A stretch of DNA of 64,000 nt from Orientallactaga sibirica (taxonomy: Eukaryota > Chordata > Mammalia > Rodentia > Dipodidae), in assembly GCA_036365145.1 (NCBI GenBank), contig JAEOAD010000015.1, positions 40,707,001 through 40,771,000 on the forward strand, in the 5' to 3' direction. Position 1 is the stretch's first letter. The number at the start of each line of letters is the position of its first letter. This document shows positions 1 through 11,930 of the stretch, in pieces. Both the position numbers and the translations under genes were made by a program. The notes beneath the pieces are model-generated. The model saw only the letters and a list, made by a program, of their open reading frames with translations. It searched no databases and had not been told where the DNA came from.

Positions 1-113
1 TATTTATTTTTTATTTTTAAATTTTTTAAATTTATTTTTTATTGACAACTTCTTTAATTGTAGACAATATCCCATGATACTTCCCTCCATCCCCCCCCCA
101 ATGAGTTTGATTT
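1..113 (-). repeat. L1 3' end with A-rich tail
   Basis: On the minus strand it reads gggatattgtctacaattaa then agaagttgtcaat, followed by an A-rich tail at 1-45. The same 3' end occurs at 2908-3000, 33110-33215 and 38563-38600, so it is one LINE family whose copies are all cut short at the 5' side. No reverse transcriptase sequence is present. Confidence 0.7.
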
Positions 114-1077
114 CTTAATACCCACATAAAGACAGATAGATGTACAGAGTGACACATGCATCTGGAATTCATTTGCAATGTCAAAAGGCCCTGGCACACT
201 CATATTCTCTTTCTCTGCTCGCAAATAAATTAACAATTTTTAAAAGTGCTTGTGTGGCTGGAGAGATGGTTGAGCAGTTAAGGCACTTGCCTCAAGGCCT
301 AGTGACTTAAGTTTGATTCCCCAATACCCATGTAAAGCCAGATGCACAAAGTGGCGCATGTATCTGGAGCTCATTTGCAGCGGTTAGAGGTCCTGATGTG
401 CCCATTCTCTCTATCTCTCTGCTTATAAATAATAAAAAAATTAAGTGCTTGTATATTATTAAATCAGTCCAATCAAGATCACTATTATCTATTTTCCAGC
501 ATCACTAAGGATCAAAATGAAATCCAAATTAACTGCAGGAAAAATCTTCCTGAGAAAAGCTGGGGAAAAAAATCTGCCTAAAAGATCTTTATGAATTAGG
601 AGTGGTGCCAGGTTATATAATGTACTTGGTGTCAGTGATTGATAGATATATGATGATCCTAGAGTTGTGAGGATTTTGCTAAAAGTAGCCACCCACCTAA
701 TAAATATTTACTGTGTATTGATTGAATTCGGTGATGAAATAAATATATACTAATTATTCAGATTGCTATCCTGAATATTTTGAGGCTTGCCTAGGTTCAA
801 AATAGATCTTGAAAGATCTGGTTAGAATTTTATTCTATATTTTAATTTTTAATTTTTTTTTTCAAGGTAAGGTCTCGTTCTAGCCCAGGCTGACCTGGAA
901 TTCACTCTGCAGTCTCAGGGTGACATCGAACTTACGGCAATCCTCCTACTTCTGCCTCCTGAGTGCTGGGATGAAAGGCATGTGCCACCGTGCCTGGCTT
1001 AATTTTTTTTTAAGTTTTTTTTTTTTGTTTATTTTATTTTTATTTGATAGCAACAGACAGAGAGAGAAAGAGGCAGT

Positions 1078-1109
<32 letters not shown>

Positions 1110-3328
1110 ATGGGAGCACCAGGGCCTCCAGCCACTGCAAACGAACTCCAGGCAAATGTGCCACCTTATGCATCAGGCTTTCATGGGTACTGGGAAATGG
1201 AGCCTCGAACTGGGGTCCTTAGGCTTCACAGGCAAGCACTTAACCGCTACCTGGCTTAATTTTTTAATTTTTAAAATATATTTTATTTACTTGAAAGAGA
1301 GAAAGAGGCAGAGAGAGAGGGAAAGGGAGAGAATGGGCATGCCAGGCCTCCAGCCACTGCAAACAAACTCAAGATGCATGCACCACCTTGTGCATCTGGC
1401 TTACGTGGGAACTGGAGAATCGAACCAGGATCCTTTGGTTTTGTAGGCAAATGCCTTATTATCCAGATTTTTATTTATTTATTTTTTTGTTTTTTTGAGG
1501 TAGAGTCTCACCTGGAATTAACTATGTAGTCTCAGGGTGACCTTGAACTCACATCGATCCTCCTACCTCTGCCTCCCAAGTGCTGGGATTAAAGGCATGT
1601 GCTACCACGCCCGGCTTTTTTGTTTTGTTTTGTTATTTTGAGGTAGGGTCTCACTCTAGCCCAGGCTGAACTGGAATTCACTATGGAGCCTCAGGGTGGC
1701 CTGGAACTCAAGGTGATCCTCCTATCTCTGCCTTCTGAATTCTGAGATTAAAGGCATGTGCCACCACACCCGACATTTATTTTTTTATTTGTTTGTTTGG
1801 TTGGTTGGTTTTTCAAGGTAGGGTCTCACTGTAGCTCAGGCTGATCTGGAATTCACTAAGTAATCTCAGGGTGGCCTTGAACTCACAGTGATCCTCTTAA
1901 CTCTGCCTCCCAAGTGCTGGGGTTAAAGGTGTGCTCCACCATGCCTGGCTTTATTATATTATATTTTATTTTATTCTCTATGCAAATAAATAAATAAAAA
2001 TAAAAGAATTTCAAATTCTTTTCAGTAGGCCACACAGGAAGTATGGAAGTATGTCTTCTTTTTTTTTTTTTTTTAAATTATTAATTTATTTAAGAGAGAG
2101 AGGTGGGGGGGGGACAGAGAGAATGGGCATGCCAAGGCCTCCAACAACTGTAAACAAACTCCAGACATATGTGCTACCTTGTGTATCTAGCTTACATGGG
2201 TATTGGGGAATTGAACCTGGGTTCCCAGGCTTCTAGGCAAGTGCCATATCTCCAGCCCAATGTACATTTTCTGATTTAGTGGAAATCACTAATGAGAACC
2301 ATGCTTACCTAACAATTTCAGAAACAAGTGTCCTGCTCTGTTTGAGTGCAAAGCATGTGTATAAACTTCTAGAAAAATAAAGTTAGGGCTGAGGGGATCG
2401 CTCAGCTGTTAATAGCACTTCCTTGTAACACCCAACTGCCCAGAATTGATTCCCCAGTAACCATGTACAGCCAGATTGCAATAAGTGATGCATATGTCTG
2501 GAGTTTGTTTATAGTGGCAGGAAGCCCTGGTGCATCCATACTCACTCTTTCTGTCTGTGCCTCTCTCTCTCTGTCTCTGTTCATCTAAAATAAATAGGGG
2601 GCTAGGGAGATGGCTTGGCAGGCATTTAAGGTGCTTGCCTATAAAGCCTAACAATCCTGGTTCAATTCCCCAGTACCTATGTAAAGCCAGATGCACAAGG
2701 TGGCACATGCATCTGGAATTTGTTTGCAACAGCTGGAGGCCCTGGTACTCCCATTCTCTTGGTATGTTTCTTTCTCTCTGCTTGCAAATAAATAAATATT
2801 TTTAAATGTTTAAAAATAAAAATAAAATAAATACATAAAATATTTTAAAAATGGAAAATTAGAAATGCCCAATTACAAGTAACTTCCTCTGTTTCTGTCC
2901 TTTACAGAAAAAAACTGATCCAAAGGGGAAAGTGGGGGAGGGAGGGAAGTACCATGGGATATTGTCTACAATTAAAGAAGTTGTCAATTAAAAAAAAAAA
3001 GCCAGGCATGGTGGCTCACGCCTTTAATCCTAGCACTCGGGAGGCAGAGGTAGGAGGATTCACCGTGAGTTCAAGGCCACCCTGAAATTCCATAGTGAAT
3101 TCCAGGTCAGCCTGAGAGTGAGACCCTACCTCAGAAAACCAAAAAAAAAAAAAAAAAAAAAAAAAAGATCATGGTATTAGTTGAAGAAAAAGTAATGGAA
3201 AAACTACTTTGGCCACTTTTCATGAGATCAGTGAAAATAGGAGGTTTCTGGACTTTCAAGTTGGTTTGGACATATCTACTTTGTTCAGGTAATTTGTTTG
3301 GATTCTGAGAGTTCTTCTGTCTTGGCAG
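100..3328. repeat. PIK3R3 intron: SINE cluster
   Basis: DIP-type (tRNA-derived) copies: 100-245 partial +, 257-442 +, 1000-1250 -, 1258-1465 -, 2055-2256 -, 2387-2595 +, 2600-2830 +. B1-type copies: 855-999 -, 1471-1615 -, 1616-1770 -, 1775-1953 -, 3001-3168 +. Unique sequence: 446-840, 2257-2386, 3169-3328. No exon found in the unique parts. Confidence 0.75.
2908..3000 (+). repeat. L1 3' end
   Basis: The purine-rich ggggaaagtgggggagggag is followed by gggatattgtctacaattaa and a poly(A) tail, which runs directly into a B1 element at 3001. It is a 5'-truncated LINE remnant. Confidence 0.7.
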
Positions 3329-3403
3329 ATGGCTCAATCACAAAGGAGTGAGACAGAGGCGCCTGAATGCCTGGCTGGGAATCAAGAATGAGGATGCTGA
3401 TGA
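3329..3403 (+). CDS. PIK3R3: PIK3R3 exon: end of inter-SH2 region
   Basis: The acceptor is ...cttggcag at 3321-3328 and the donor is gtaagt at 3404. The first base completes a codon from the previous exon, followed by 24 codons and two bases. The peptide starts [17 protein letters not shown] and ends NEDAD-E. This is the tail of the inter-SH2 segment, which packs against p110, leading into the linker before the C-terminal SH2. Residues match the p55-gamma paralog, not p85-alpha (NEWLGNENTED). Confidence 0.95.
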
Positions 3404-4444
3404 GTAAGTTCTTCCTGTCAGAGGGCTTTGTTCTCCATAGAAGACATTGGCTGTCTTTATACCTGTTGAAAGTTGGTTCTCATTGTCACTCGAGGATATG
3501 GAATCAAAAAGTTTGTACTTCTTTTGACCTGAATTGCCTTCCTTACAAGTACCATATAGGAGGGACTGGAGAGATGGCTTAGCAGTTAAGAGTACTTGAT
3601 GCTTAAGCATGAGGGCCTCTCAGGCCAGAGACTACCAAGTGTGACCCCTAGAACCCAAATAAAAAGCAGGGGTGGGGCTGGAAAGATGGCTTAGCGGTTA
3701 AGGCACCTGCCTGCTAAGCCTAAGAACCCGGTTCCAATCTCCAGGTCCCACATTTAGCCAGATGCAAAGTGACGCAAGGGCGCAATGCCACACTTGACCA
3801 CAAGGGGACGCACACATCTGGATTTCATTCACAGCAGCTGAGAGGCTGCTGGCGCGCCCATCTCTATCTGTCTTCCTCTCCCTCTCTCTCTGTCTCTCTC
3901 TGTGTCTCTCTCCAAAAAAATAAAAAAAAACTTAAAAAAAAAAAAAAAAAAGCAGGGGGAGCTGGGCATGGTGGCTCACGCCTTTAATCCCAGCACTTGG
4001 GAAGCAGAGGTAGGAGGATTGCAATTCCACTCTGAGACTACATAGTTAATTCCAGGTCAGCCTGGGCTGGAGTGAGACCTTACCTTGAAAAACCAAAATA
4101 AATGAAGGAAGGGAGGGAGGGAGGGAGGGAGGGAGGGAGGGAGGGAAGGAAGGAAGGGAGGAAGGAAGGAAGGAAGGAAGGAAGGAAGGAAGGAAGCAGG
4201 CAGGCAGGCAGGCAGGCAGGCAAGCAGGGGGCTGGAGAGATGGCTTAGTGGTTAAGGTGCTTGCCTGCGAAGCCTAAGGACCAATGTTTGACTCTGCAGA
4301 TCCCACGTAAGCCAGATGCACAAAGGAGAGGCAAGCACAATGTTGCACATGCCCACTAAGTGGCTCAAGTGTCTGGAGTTTGATTACAGTGGCTGAGGCC
4401 CTGGCATGCCAATTCTCTCTCTATCTCTTGCTCTCTCTAAAATA

Positions 4445-4475
<31 letters not shown>

Positions 4476-7400
4476 CCGGGCGTGGCATTGCACGCCTTTA
4501 ATCTCAGCACTCAGGAGACAGAGGTAGGAGGATTGCCATTAGTTTGAGGCCACCCTGAGAGTACAAAGTGAATTCCAGTTCAGCCTGGGCTAGAGTAAGA
4601 CCCCTACCTTGAAAAACCAAAAAAAAAAAAAAAAAAAAAGCAAGGTATGGCAACACATGCCTGTAACCCCAGTCTTGCTGGGATAGAGACAAAAAAATTG
4701 CTGGGGCTCACTGGTCAGCCAGTTATATTGGAAAAAACAGCAGCAGCAACAACAACAAAAAAAGATAGCTCCAGGTTCAGTGAAAGAACTCATCTCAAAA
4801 CAACAAAGTAAAACAGTAATAAAGTACCCTATAGACAACTGAGTGTGAAACCTGCCTAGCCACATGATATGCATGCATAAATACTGTTATTCAGGTATTC
4901 ATGTTTTAGTTTTTTTGAATGAGACATGTGAATTTTGTACTTTCTTTTTTGGTCAAGGTAAGGTTTCACTCTAGTTCAGGCTGACCTGAGACTTTACTAT
5001 GTAGTCTCAGGGTGTCCTCGAACTCTTGGTGATCCTCCTACCTCTGCCTCCCGAGTGCTGGGATTAAAGACGTGTACCACCACTCCCAGCCGAATTCTGT
5101 ACTTTCTATATCACATTAAGCAATGAAGTTGCTTAAGAAACTCCCAACTAATTGTAATTTTGCTTTGTTATTTTATTTAATTATTTTTGTATGTGTTTGT
5201 GACTACACACATACACAGAGGTCAGAGGACACCATTTAGGTTGGTCTTCACCTTTCTTCCTCATTTGAGGCAGAGTTTCTCTGTCTGAATCTCACTCTGC
5301 TGTTATTCTTTGCTGTGCTCACTGTAAGCTTCCAGGAAATCCTCCTGTCTCCACCATGTCAGTGCCCTGGGATTACAAAAGCCGGCTCATATGGGGTCTG
5401 GAGATTGAACATGAGTGCTCTGGTTTGAGTAGTGGTGAGCATTTATTATCCACTCAGCTATATCCCCAGTCCTATTTATATGCATTTGTTTGCTTATTTA
5501 TTTATTTATTTGAAGCAGGGTCTCAGTCTAGCCCAGGCTGACCTGGAATTCACTGTATGGTCCAGGCTGGACTCCAACTCACACTGATCCTCCTGCCTCA
5601 GCCTCCTAAGTGCTAAGATTAAAGGTATGCACCACCATGCCTGGCAAATATTTGCTATTTTATAAAGATACAAAATAGTGAGCTGGAAAGATGGCTTAGA
5701 GGTTAAGGCACCTGCCTGAAAAGCCAAAGGACCCAGTTTTGATTCCCCAGGACCCATGTAAGCCAGATACACAAGGTGGCACATGCGTCTGGAGTTTGTT
5801 TGCAGTGGCTGAAGGCCCTGGCACATCCATTCTATTTCTATCTGCCTTTTTCTCTCTCTAATAAATAAAATAAAAAATTTTTAAATTTTTTAAAAAAGAT
5901 ATAGAATAGGGCCAGTCGTGATGGCACACACCTTTAATCCCAGCACTTGGGAGGCAGAGTTAGGAGGATGGCCTTGACTACATAGTGAGTTCCAGGTTAG
6001 CCTGGGCTAGAGTGAAACCCTACCTTGAAAAAAAAAAAAGGATATAGAATAGTATTTTATTAAGCAAATCAGTTTTGTTAGAATATTTTATTTTGTTTTG
6101 TCTAGAATAATATTTTAAATATTTATTTTTTTTAGGACTTATTTTATCAATGAGGAAGATGAAAACCTGCCACATTATGATGAGAAAACTTGGTTTGTTG
6201 AGGATATCAATCGAGTACAAGCAGAGGACTTGCTTTATGGGAAACCTGATGGTGCATTCTTAATTCGTGAGAGTAGCAAGAAAGGCTGTTATGCTTGTTC
6301 TGTGGTGTAAGTCTTTTCTGTGTATATTACCTTTTGAAATCTTCTGCATTGATTAATAGAACATCAACCACTCAAAAAACATTTAAAAATTAAAATAAAT
6401 AAATAAGAAAATCAACCCCTCATAAAATTCAAAATGCTGAGCATGGGTCAGCCTGGGCTAGAGTGAGACCCTGCCTCAAAAAACAAATAGCTGGGTGTGG
6501 TGGCACACACCTTTAATCCCAGCACTTGGGAGGCAGAGGTAGGAGGATTGCTGAGAGTTTGAGGCTACCCTGAGACTACATAGTGAATTCCAGGTCAGCC
6601 TGAGCTAGAGTGAGACCCTACCTTGAAAAACAAGAAAACAAACAAACAAAGCAAAACAAGGGGGTAAAAGTGGAGAGGATGAATGAAGATGATTCAGGGT
6701 ACACAGTGCCTTGTGATTATTATGCTCTCAGTAGTGTGTCTGTCATAATCGCAGCTTGAATTCAGGTTTATTAGGTTTCAAAACCTACATTTTTAGTTTA
6801 GTTTAGTTTTGTTTTGAAGCAGAGTCTCACTGTAGCCCAGGCTGACCTGGAACCTACTTCTAGCCCAGGCTGTTCTCAAACTTATGGTGATCCTCCTACT
6901 TCAGAATCCCAAGTGCTTCAGTTAAAGGTGTGATGGCTTTGCAAAAGGCAGACTAAAGACTTGTAGGCAGCAATACAATTATTACCCTAGGGAAGCTCAG
7001 GTAACATGAGAGTTTATGATCCTTACTGTTGCAGCCATTTGGAGAATATGAAATTTGGGCTGGAGAGATTGCTCAGTGGTTAAGGTGCTTGCCTGCAAAC
7101 CCTAAATACCCGAGTTTGATTCCCCAGTTCCCACGTAAAGCCAGACACACAAGTGGCGCATGCATCTGGAGTTTGTTTGCAATGGCTAGAGACTCTGGCA
7201 CCCCATTCTTATTCTCTCTCCTTTTCTCTGTGTCTCTCTCCTCTCTCTCTTTCTCTCTGCTTTCAATTAAATAAAATGAAAAAAAATTAAAAAGAATAAT
7301 CTCAAATCAGTAACATGCTATTCTTTTTCCTCAAGAAACTAGAAAAATAGCTGGGTGTGGTGGCACATGCCTTTAATCCCAGCAGGGAGGCAGAGGTAGG

Positions 7401-10400
7401 AGGATCACTGTGAGTTTGAGGCCAGCCTGAGACTACATAGTGAATTCCAGGACAACCTGAGCTAGAATGAGACCCTACCTAGAAAAACCAACCAAAAAAA
7501 AAAAAAAAAAAAAAAAGATGGGCTGGAGAGATGGCTTAGTGGTTAAGGCGAATGCCTGTGAAGCCTAAGGACCCAGGTTCGAATCTCCAGATCCCCTGTA
7601 AGCCAGATGCACATGGTGGCCCATGTGTCTGGAGTTTGTTTACAGTGGGTAGAGGCCCTGGTGCACCCATTCTCACTCTCCCTCTCTCTGTCTCTAACAA
7701 ATAATTAAATAAAAATAAATTCTTTAAAAAAAAAAAAAAAGAGGGCTGGAGAGATGGCTTAGCAGTTAAGGCATTTGCCTGCAAAGCCAAAGAACCTCGG
7801 TTTGATTCCCCAGGACCTACATAAACCAGATGCACGAGGAGGCACATGTGTCTGGAGTTCATTTGCAGCAGCTGGAGGTCCTGGAGTGCCCATTCTCTCT
7901 CTCTCTCTGTGTATGTGTGTGTCTGCCTCTTTCCCTCTCTCACTCTCTCATATAAATAAATAAAAATTAAACAAAAGAAACTAGAAAAACCAAACTTAGT
8001 TTTTCATGCTTGCACAGTAAGCAAAGCACTCCCCGTCCTTTGAGTAGATCTTTAGATGATGGAATGGTACAGAGAGCCCAAATCTTTTGTGCAGTGACTC
8101 AGATCTGATCAAATAAATGTGATATTCCCTCTCTAAAAATGAAAAGAAAACAGAAATCGGAGGGGGGCGGGAAATGAGAAAACAAAACTCAATTGTGACG
8201 ATTAGAATTGGAAACTAGATATGATGGCACCCACTGGTAATTTCAGCCCTTAGGAGGCTGGGGCAGGAGGCACATGATTAAGGACAGTCTGGGCAACACA
8301 CTGAGCTCAAGATCAGCCTAGGCTAAATAGCAAGACATTTCTCAAAAAAAAAAAAAAAAAAACACCAAAAATTAGAACTAACAGTAAATTTAAATCAAGA
8401 GAGAAAAGTTGCTAATGTCACAATGAAAGAAGAGAGCATCTAAAAAAAAAAAAAAATAGAGCTGGGTGTGGTGGCACGCCTTTAATCTCAACACTCAGGA
8501 GGAACAGGTAGGAGGACCTCTGTGAATTCAAGGCTACATGAAAAACAAGAAAACAAACAAACAAAGCAAAACAAGGGGGTAAAAGTGGAGAGGATGAATG
8601 AAGATGATTCAGGGTACACAGTGCCTTGTGATTATTATGCTCTCAGTAGTGTGTCTGTCATAATCGCAGCTTGAATTCAGGTTTATTAGGTTTCAAAACC
8701 TACATTTTTAGTTTAGTTTAGTTTTGTTTTGAAGCAGAGTCTCACTGTAGCCCAGGCTGACCTGGAACCTACTTCTAGCCCAGGCTGTTCTCAAACTTAT
8801 GGTGATCCTCCTACTTCAGAATCCCAAGTGCTTCAGTTAAAGGTGTGATGGCTTTGCAAAAGGCAGACTAAAGACTTGTAGGCAGCAATACAATTATTAC
8901 CCTAGGGAAGCTCAGGTAACATGAGAGTTTATGATCCTTACTGTTGCAGCCATTTGGAGAATATGAAATTTGGGCTGGAGAGATTGCTCAGTGGTTAAGG
9001 TGCTTGCCTGCAAACCCTAAATACCCGAGTTTGATTCCCCAGTTCCCACGTAAAGCCAGACACACAAGTGGCGCATGCATCTGGAGTTTGTTTGCAATGG
9101 CTAGAGACTCTGGCACCCCATTCTTATTCTCTCTCCCTTTCTCTGTGTCTCTCTCCTCTCTCTCTTTCTCTCTGCTTTCAATTAAATAAAATGAAAAAAA
9201 ATTAAAAAGAATAATCTCAAATCAGTAACATGCTATTCTTTTTCCTCAAGAAACTAGAAAAATAGCTGGGTGTGGTGGCACATGCCTTTAATCCCAGCAG
9301 GGAGGCAGAGGTAGGAGGATCACTGTGAGTTTGAGGCCAGCCTGAGACTACATAGTGAATTCCAGGACAACCTGAGCTAGAATGAGACCCTACCTAGAAA
9401 AACCAATTAAAAAAAAAAAAAAAAAGATGGGCTGGAGAGATGGCTTAGTGGTTAAGGCGAATGCCTGTGAAGCCTAAGGACCCAGGTTCGAATCTCCAGA
9501 TCCCCTGTAAGCCAGATGCACATGGTGGCCCATGTGTCTGGAGTTTGTTTACAGTGGGTAGAGGCCCTGGTGCACCCATTCTCACTCTCCCTCTCTCTGT
9601 CTCTAACAAATAATTAAATAAAAATAAATTCTTTAAAAAAAAAAAAAAAGAGGGCTGGAGAGATGGCTTAGCAGTTAAGGCATTTGCCTGCAAAGCCAAA
9701 GAACCTCGGTTTGATTCCCCAGGACCTACATAAACCAGATGCACGAGGAGGCACATGTGTCTGGAGTTCATTTGCAGCAGCTGGAGGTCCTGGAGTGCCC
9801 ATTTCTCTCTCTCTGTGTATGTGTGTGTCTGCCTCTTTCCCTCTCTCACTCTCTCATATAAATAAATAAAAATTAAACAAAAGAAACTAGAAAAACCAAA
9901 CTTAGTTTTTCATGCTTGCACAGTAAGCAAAGCACTCCCCGTCCTTTGAGTAGATCTTTAGATGATGGAATGGTACAGAGAGCCCAAATCTTTTGTGCAG
10001 TGACTCAGATCTGATCAAATAAATGTGATATTCCCTCTCTAAAAATGAAAAGAAAAACAGAAATCGGAGGGGGCGGAAATGAGAAAACAAAACTCAATTG
10101 TGACGATTAGAATTGGAAACTAGATATGATGGCACCCACTGGTAATTTCAGCCCTTAGGAGGCTGGGGCAGGAGGCACATGATTAAGGACAGTCTGGGCA
10201 ACACACTGAGCTCAAGATCAGCCTAGGCTAAATAGCAAGACATTTCTAAAAAAAAAAAAAAAAAAAAAACACCAAAAATTAGAACTAACAGTAAATTTAA
10301 ATCAAGAGAGAAAAGTTGCTAATGTCACAATGAAAGAAGAGAGCATCTAAAAAAAAAAAAAATAGAGCTGGGTGTGGTGGTGCACGCCTTTAATCTCAAC

Positions 10401-11930
10401 ACTCAGGAGGAACAGGTAGGAGGACCTCTGTGAATTCAAGGCTACCCTGAGACTACATAGTGAATTCCAGGTCAGCTTGAGCTAGAGTGAGACCCTACCT
10501 TGAAAAACAAAAACAACAAACAAAAAATAAGCCAGGCGTGGTGGCACATGCCTTTATTCCTAGCACTTGGAAGGCAGAAGTAGGAGGATTGCATGAGTTC
10601 ACCCTGAGACTGCCTGGCTGGGAGCACACTTGATTGCAGTAGCTGGAGGCCCTGGCATGCCAATTTTCTCTTTCATTAAAAAAAAAAAAAAAAAAGGCCA
10701 CACGCCTTTAATCCCAGCACTGAGTTTGAGGCCACCCTGAGACTACCTAGTAAATTCCAGGTCAGCCTGGGCTAGAGTGAAACCCTACCTCAAAAAACCA
10801 AAACAAACTAAACAAATAAAAATAAAAATTAAATTTAAAAAAAAAGGCCAGTCTGTTGGGCTTGCCTCAGGGGAAAAAAATCCTACTCAGCCATGCATGG
10901 TAGTGCACACCTTTAATCTCAGCATTTGGGAGGCAGAGGTAGGAGGATTGCTGTGAGTTCAAGGCCACCCTGAGACTATGTTGTGAATTTCAGGTCAGTC
11001 TGAGCTAGAGTTCTACCTTGAAAAACCAAAAAAAAAAAAAAAAAAAAAGTTAAAGCCAGGTGTGCCTTTAATCCCAGCACTTTGGAGAGAGAAGTAGGAG
11101 GATCACTGTGAATTCAAGGCCAGCCTGGGACTACAGAATAAGTTCCAGATCAGCTTAGATTAAAGTGAGACCCTAGCTCAAGAAAAAAGAAAATGTAATG
11201 GACCTAGAATATCCAAGAATAACTTTTTAAAAAGAGAAACAAATAGAAGGCTGGAGAGATGGCTTAGCGGTTAAGGGACATGCCTGCGAAACCTAAGGAC
11301 TCGGGTTTGATTCTCCAGTCCCACGTAAGCCAGATGTACATGGTGGTGCATGTGTCTGGGGTTCATTTGCAGTGGCTAGAGGCCCTGGCACGCCCATTCT
11401 CACTCTCTCTCTCTCTCCCTCTCTGTTTCTAGTAAATAAATTTTTTAAAAAAGAGAGAGAAACAAATAGAGATGCCTCTTGATTTCAAAACTTAGACAAA
11501 GCTACTAACATAAGGACAGGCATATAGTGAAAGGAATTGAGGGTTGAGATAAGGTCTATCTATGGTTAATATCTATATCTGTAGCCATATCTTTAGAGCA
11601 CAGTTAGGTCTAATGGACAGAACACTTCGTCTCCTTTGCATAGCAATTGCTCTGGGCTTCTGGCCATTAATTGTACCCCTTTGTCTATTGTTACCTGTCT
11701 TAACATGTTTCCTGTGGTTATGTCATTGCAGTGCAGATGGGGAAGTGAAGCACTGTGTGATCTACAGCACTGCTCGAGGATACGGCTTTGCAGAACCCTA
11801 CAATCTGTATAGCTCACTGAAGGAGTTGGTGCTCCATTACCAGCAGACATCCCTGGTTCAGCACAATGATTCCCTCAATGTCAGGCTTGCCTATCCTGTC
11901 CATGCACAGATGCCCTCGCTCTGTAGATAA
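3329..11930 (+). CDS. PIK3R3: PIK3R3, 3' part (three last coding exons)
   Basis: Gene-level entry; coding exons 3329-3403, 6136-6306 and 11732-11930. Together they encode the last 147 residues of p55-gamma, a regulatory subunit that stabilises the p110 catalytic subunit of class IA PI3-kinase and recruits it to phosphotyrosine (YxxM) sites at the membrane. Seen: the end of the inter-SH2 coiled coil (WLNHKGVRQ), an acidic linker ([14 protein letters not shown]), and a full C-terminal SH2 domain with the phosphotyrosine-binding FLIRES motif. The protein ends HAQMPSLCR, which separates p55-gamma from p85-alpha and p85-beta. All junctions are GT-AG and phases match. The N-terminal SH2 and most of the inter-SH2 exons lie upstream of base 1. 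Confidence 0.96.
3404..6135. repeat. PIK3R3 intron: SINE cluster
   Basis: B2-like remnant 3560-3660 +. DIP: 3676-3955 + (long form), 4228-4475 + (long-form variant), 5683-5890 +. B1: 3958-4100 +, 4474-4640 +, 4935-5095 -, 5490-5645 -, 5905-6040 +. An older B3-like SINE is at about 5170-5475 (-). Purine array 4104-4228. Unique: 3404-3555, 4800-4925, 6041-6135. Confidence 0.7.
4104..4228. repeat. Compound tetranucleotide array (GGGA/GGAA/GGCA)
   Basis: An uninterrupted purine-rich tract that changes unit in steps: gaag then ggga units, then ggaa units, then ggca units. It starts at the A-rich tail of the B1 at 3958-4100 and ends at a DIP element, so it probably grew from the SINE tail. Confidence 0.85.
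6136..6306 (+). CDS. PIK3R3: PIK3R3 exon: first half of C-terminal SH2
   Basis: The acceptor is a pyrimidine-rich tract ending tttag at 6135; the donor is gtaagt at 6307. It encodes [19 protein letters not shown] and then the first SH2 strands and helix, including the FLIRES motif whose arginine (R of IRES) contacts phosphotyrosine. Phase: one base completes Glu, 56 codons follow, and GT joins T of the next exon to give Val. Confidence 0.96.
6624..8537. repeat. 1.9-kb tandem duplication, left copy
   Basis: Sequence from tgaaaaacaagaaaac through unique sequence and three DIP elements to aattcaaggctac is repeated directly at 8538-10445, offset 1908-1915. Both copies include unique sequence (tgaatgaagatgattcaggg), so this is not ordinary SINE similarity. 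Differences are mostly run-length changes, plus a few bases (for example ctccttttc against ctccctttc). Confidence 0.93.
8538..10445. repeat. 1.9-kb tandem duplication, right copy
   Basis: Begins inside a B1 at the join ggctac|atgaaaaac. The left side is position about 75 of a B1 and the right side is the end of another B1, so the element at the join lacks its middle. CTAC occurs at both parental break sites, a 4-base microhomology. The copy ends at 10445, where the B1 continues normally. Confidence 0.92.
11732..11930 (+). CDS. PIK3R3: PIK3R3 last coding exon: rest of C-terminal SH2 and stop
   Basis: The acceptor is tgtcattgcag at 11721-11731. The peptide starts [12 protein letters not shown] and continues through [18 protein letters not shown], the second helix and the last strand, to [11 protein letters not shown] and TAA at 11928-11930. 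An in-frame ATG upstream at 11562 lies in the intron and is not a start. The domain looks complete, with no stop or frameshift. Confidence 0.96.

Larger units (their letters stand above)
6307..11731. repeat. PIK3R3 last intron: SINEs and tandem duplication
   Basis: B1: 6489-6655 +, 7348-7500 +, 8458-8537 + (cut), 10365-10510 +, 10530-10610 + partial, 10697-10800 +, 10882-11040 +, 11052-11190 +. A B1-related piece lies at 6797-6930 (-). DIP: 7056-7285 +, 7517-7740 +, 7741-7975 +, 10611-10690 fragment, 11247-11455 +. Copies of 6624-8537 recur at 8538-10445. Unique: 6320-6430, 6656-6790, 6930-7050, 7980-8190 and 11466-11731. No extra exon seen. Confidence 0.75.

Noticed and set aside
489..692. 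67-codon minus-strand frame in unique sequence
   Set aside because: No similarity to PIK3R3 or another family, no splice signals consistent with an exon, and short.
7056..7140. tRNA-like A and B boxes (ggctggagagattgctcagt, gtttgattcccc)
   Set aside because: These are the internal promoter parts of DIP SINEs, present in dozens of copies and not functional tRNA genes.
7536..9849. Repeated 134-135 codon frames in PIK3R3 intron
   Set aside because: These are DIP SINE translations repeated because of the 1.9-kb duplication. They have no conserved protein and lie in an intron.
11562..11731. ATG start for a 122-codon protein upstream of the last PIK3R3 exon
   Set aside because: The first 57 codons are intron; similarity to PIK3R3 starts exactly after the tgcag acceptor at 11731.
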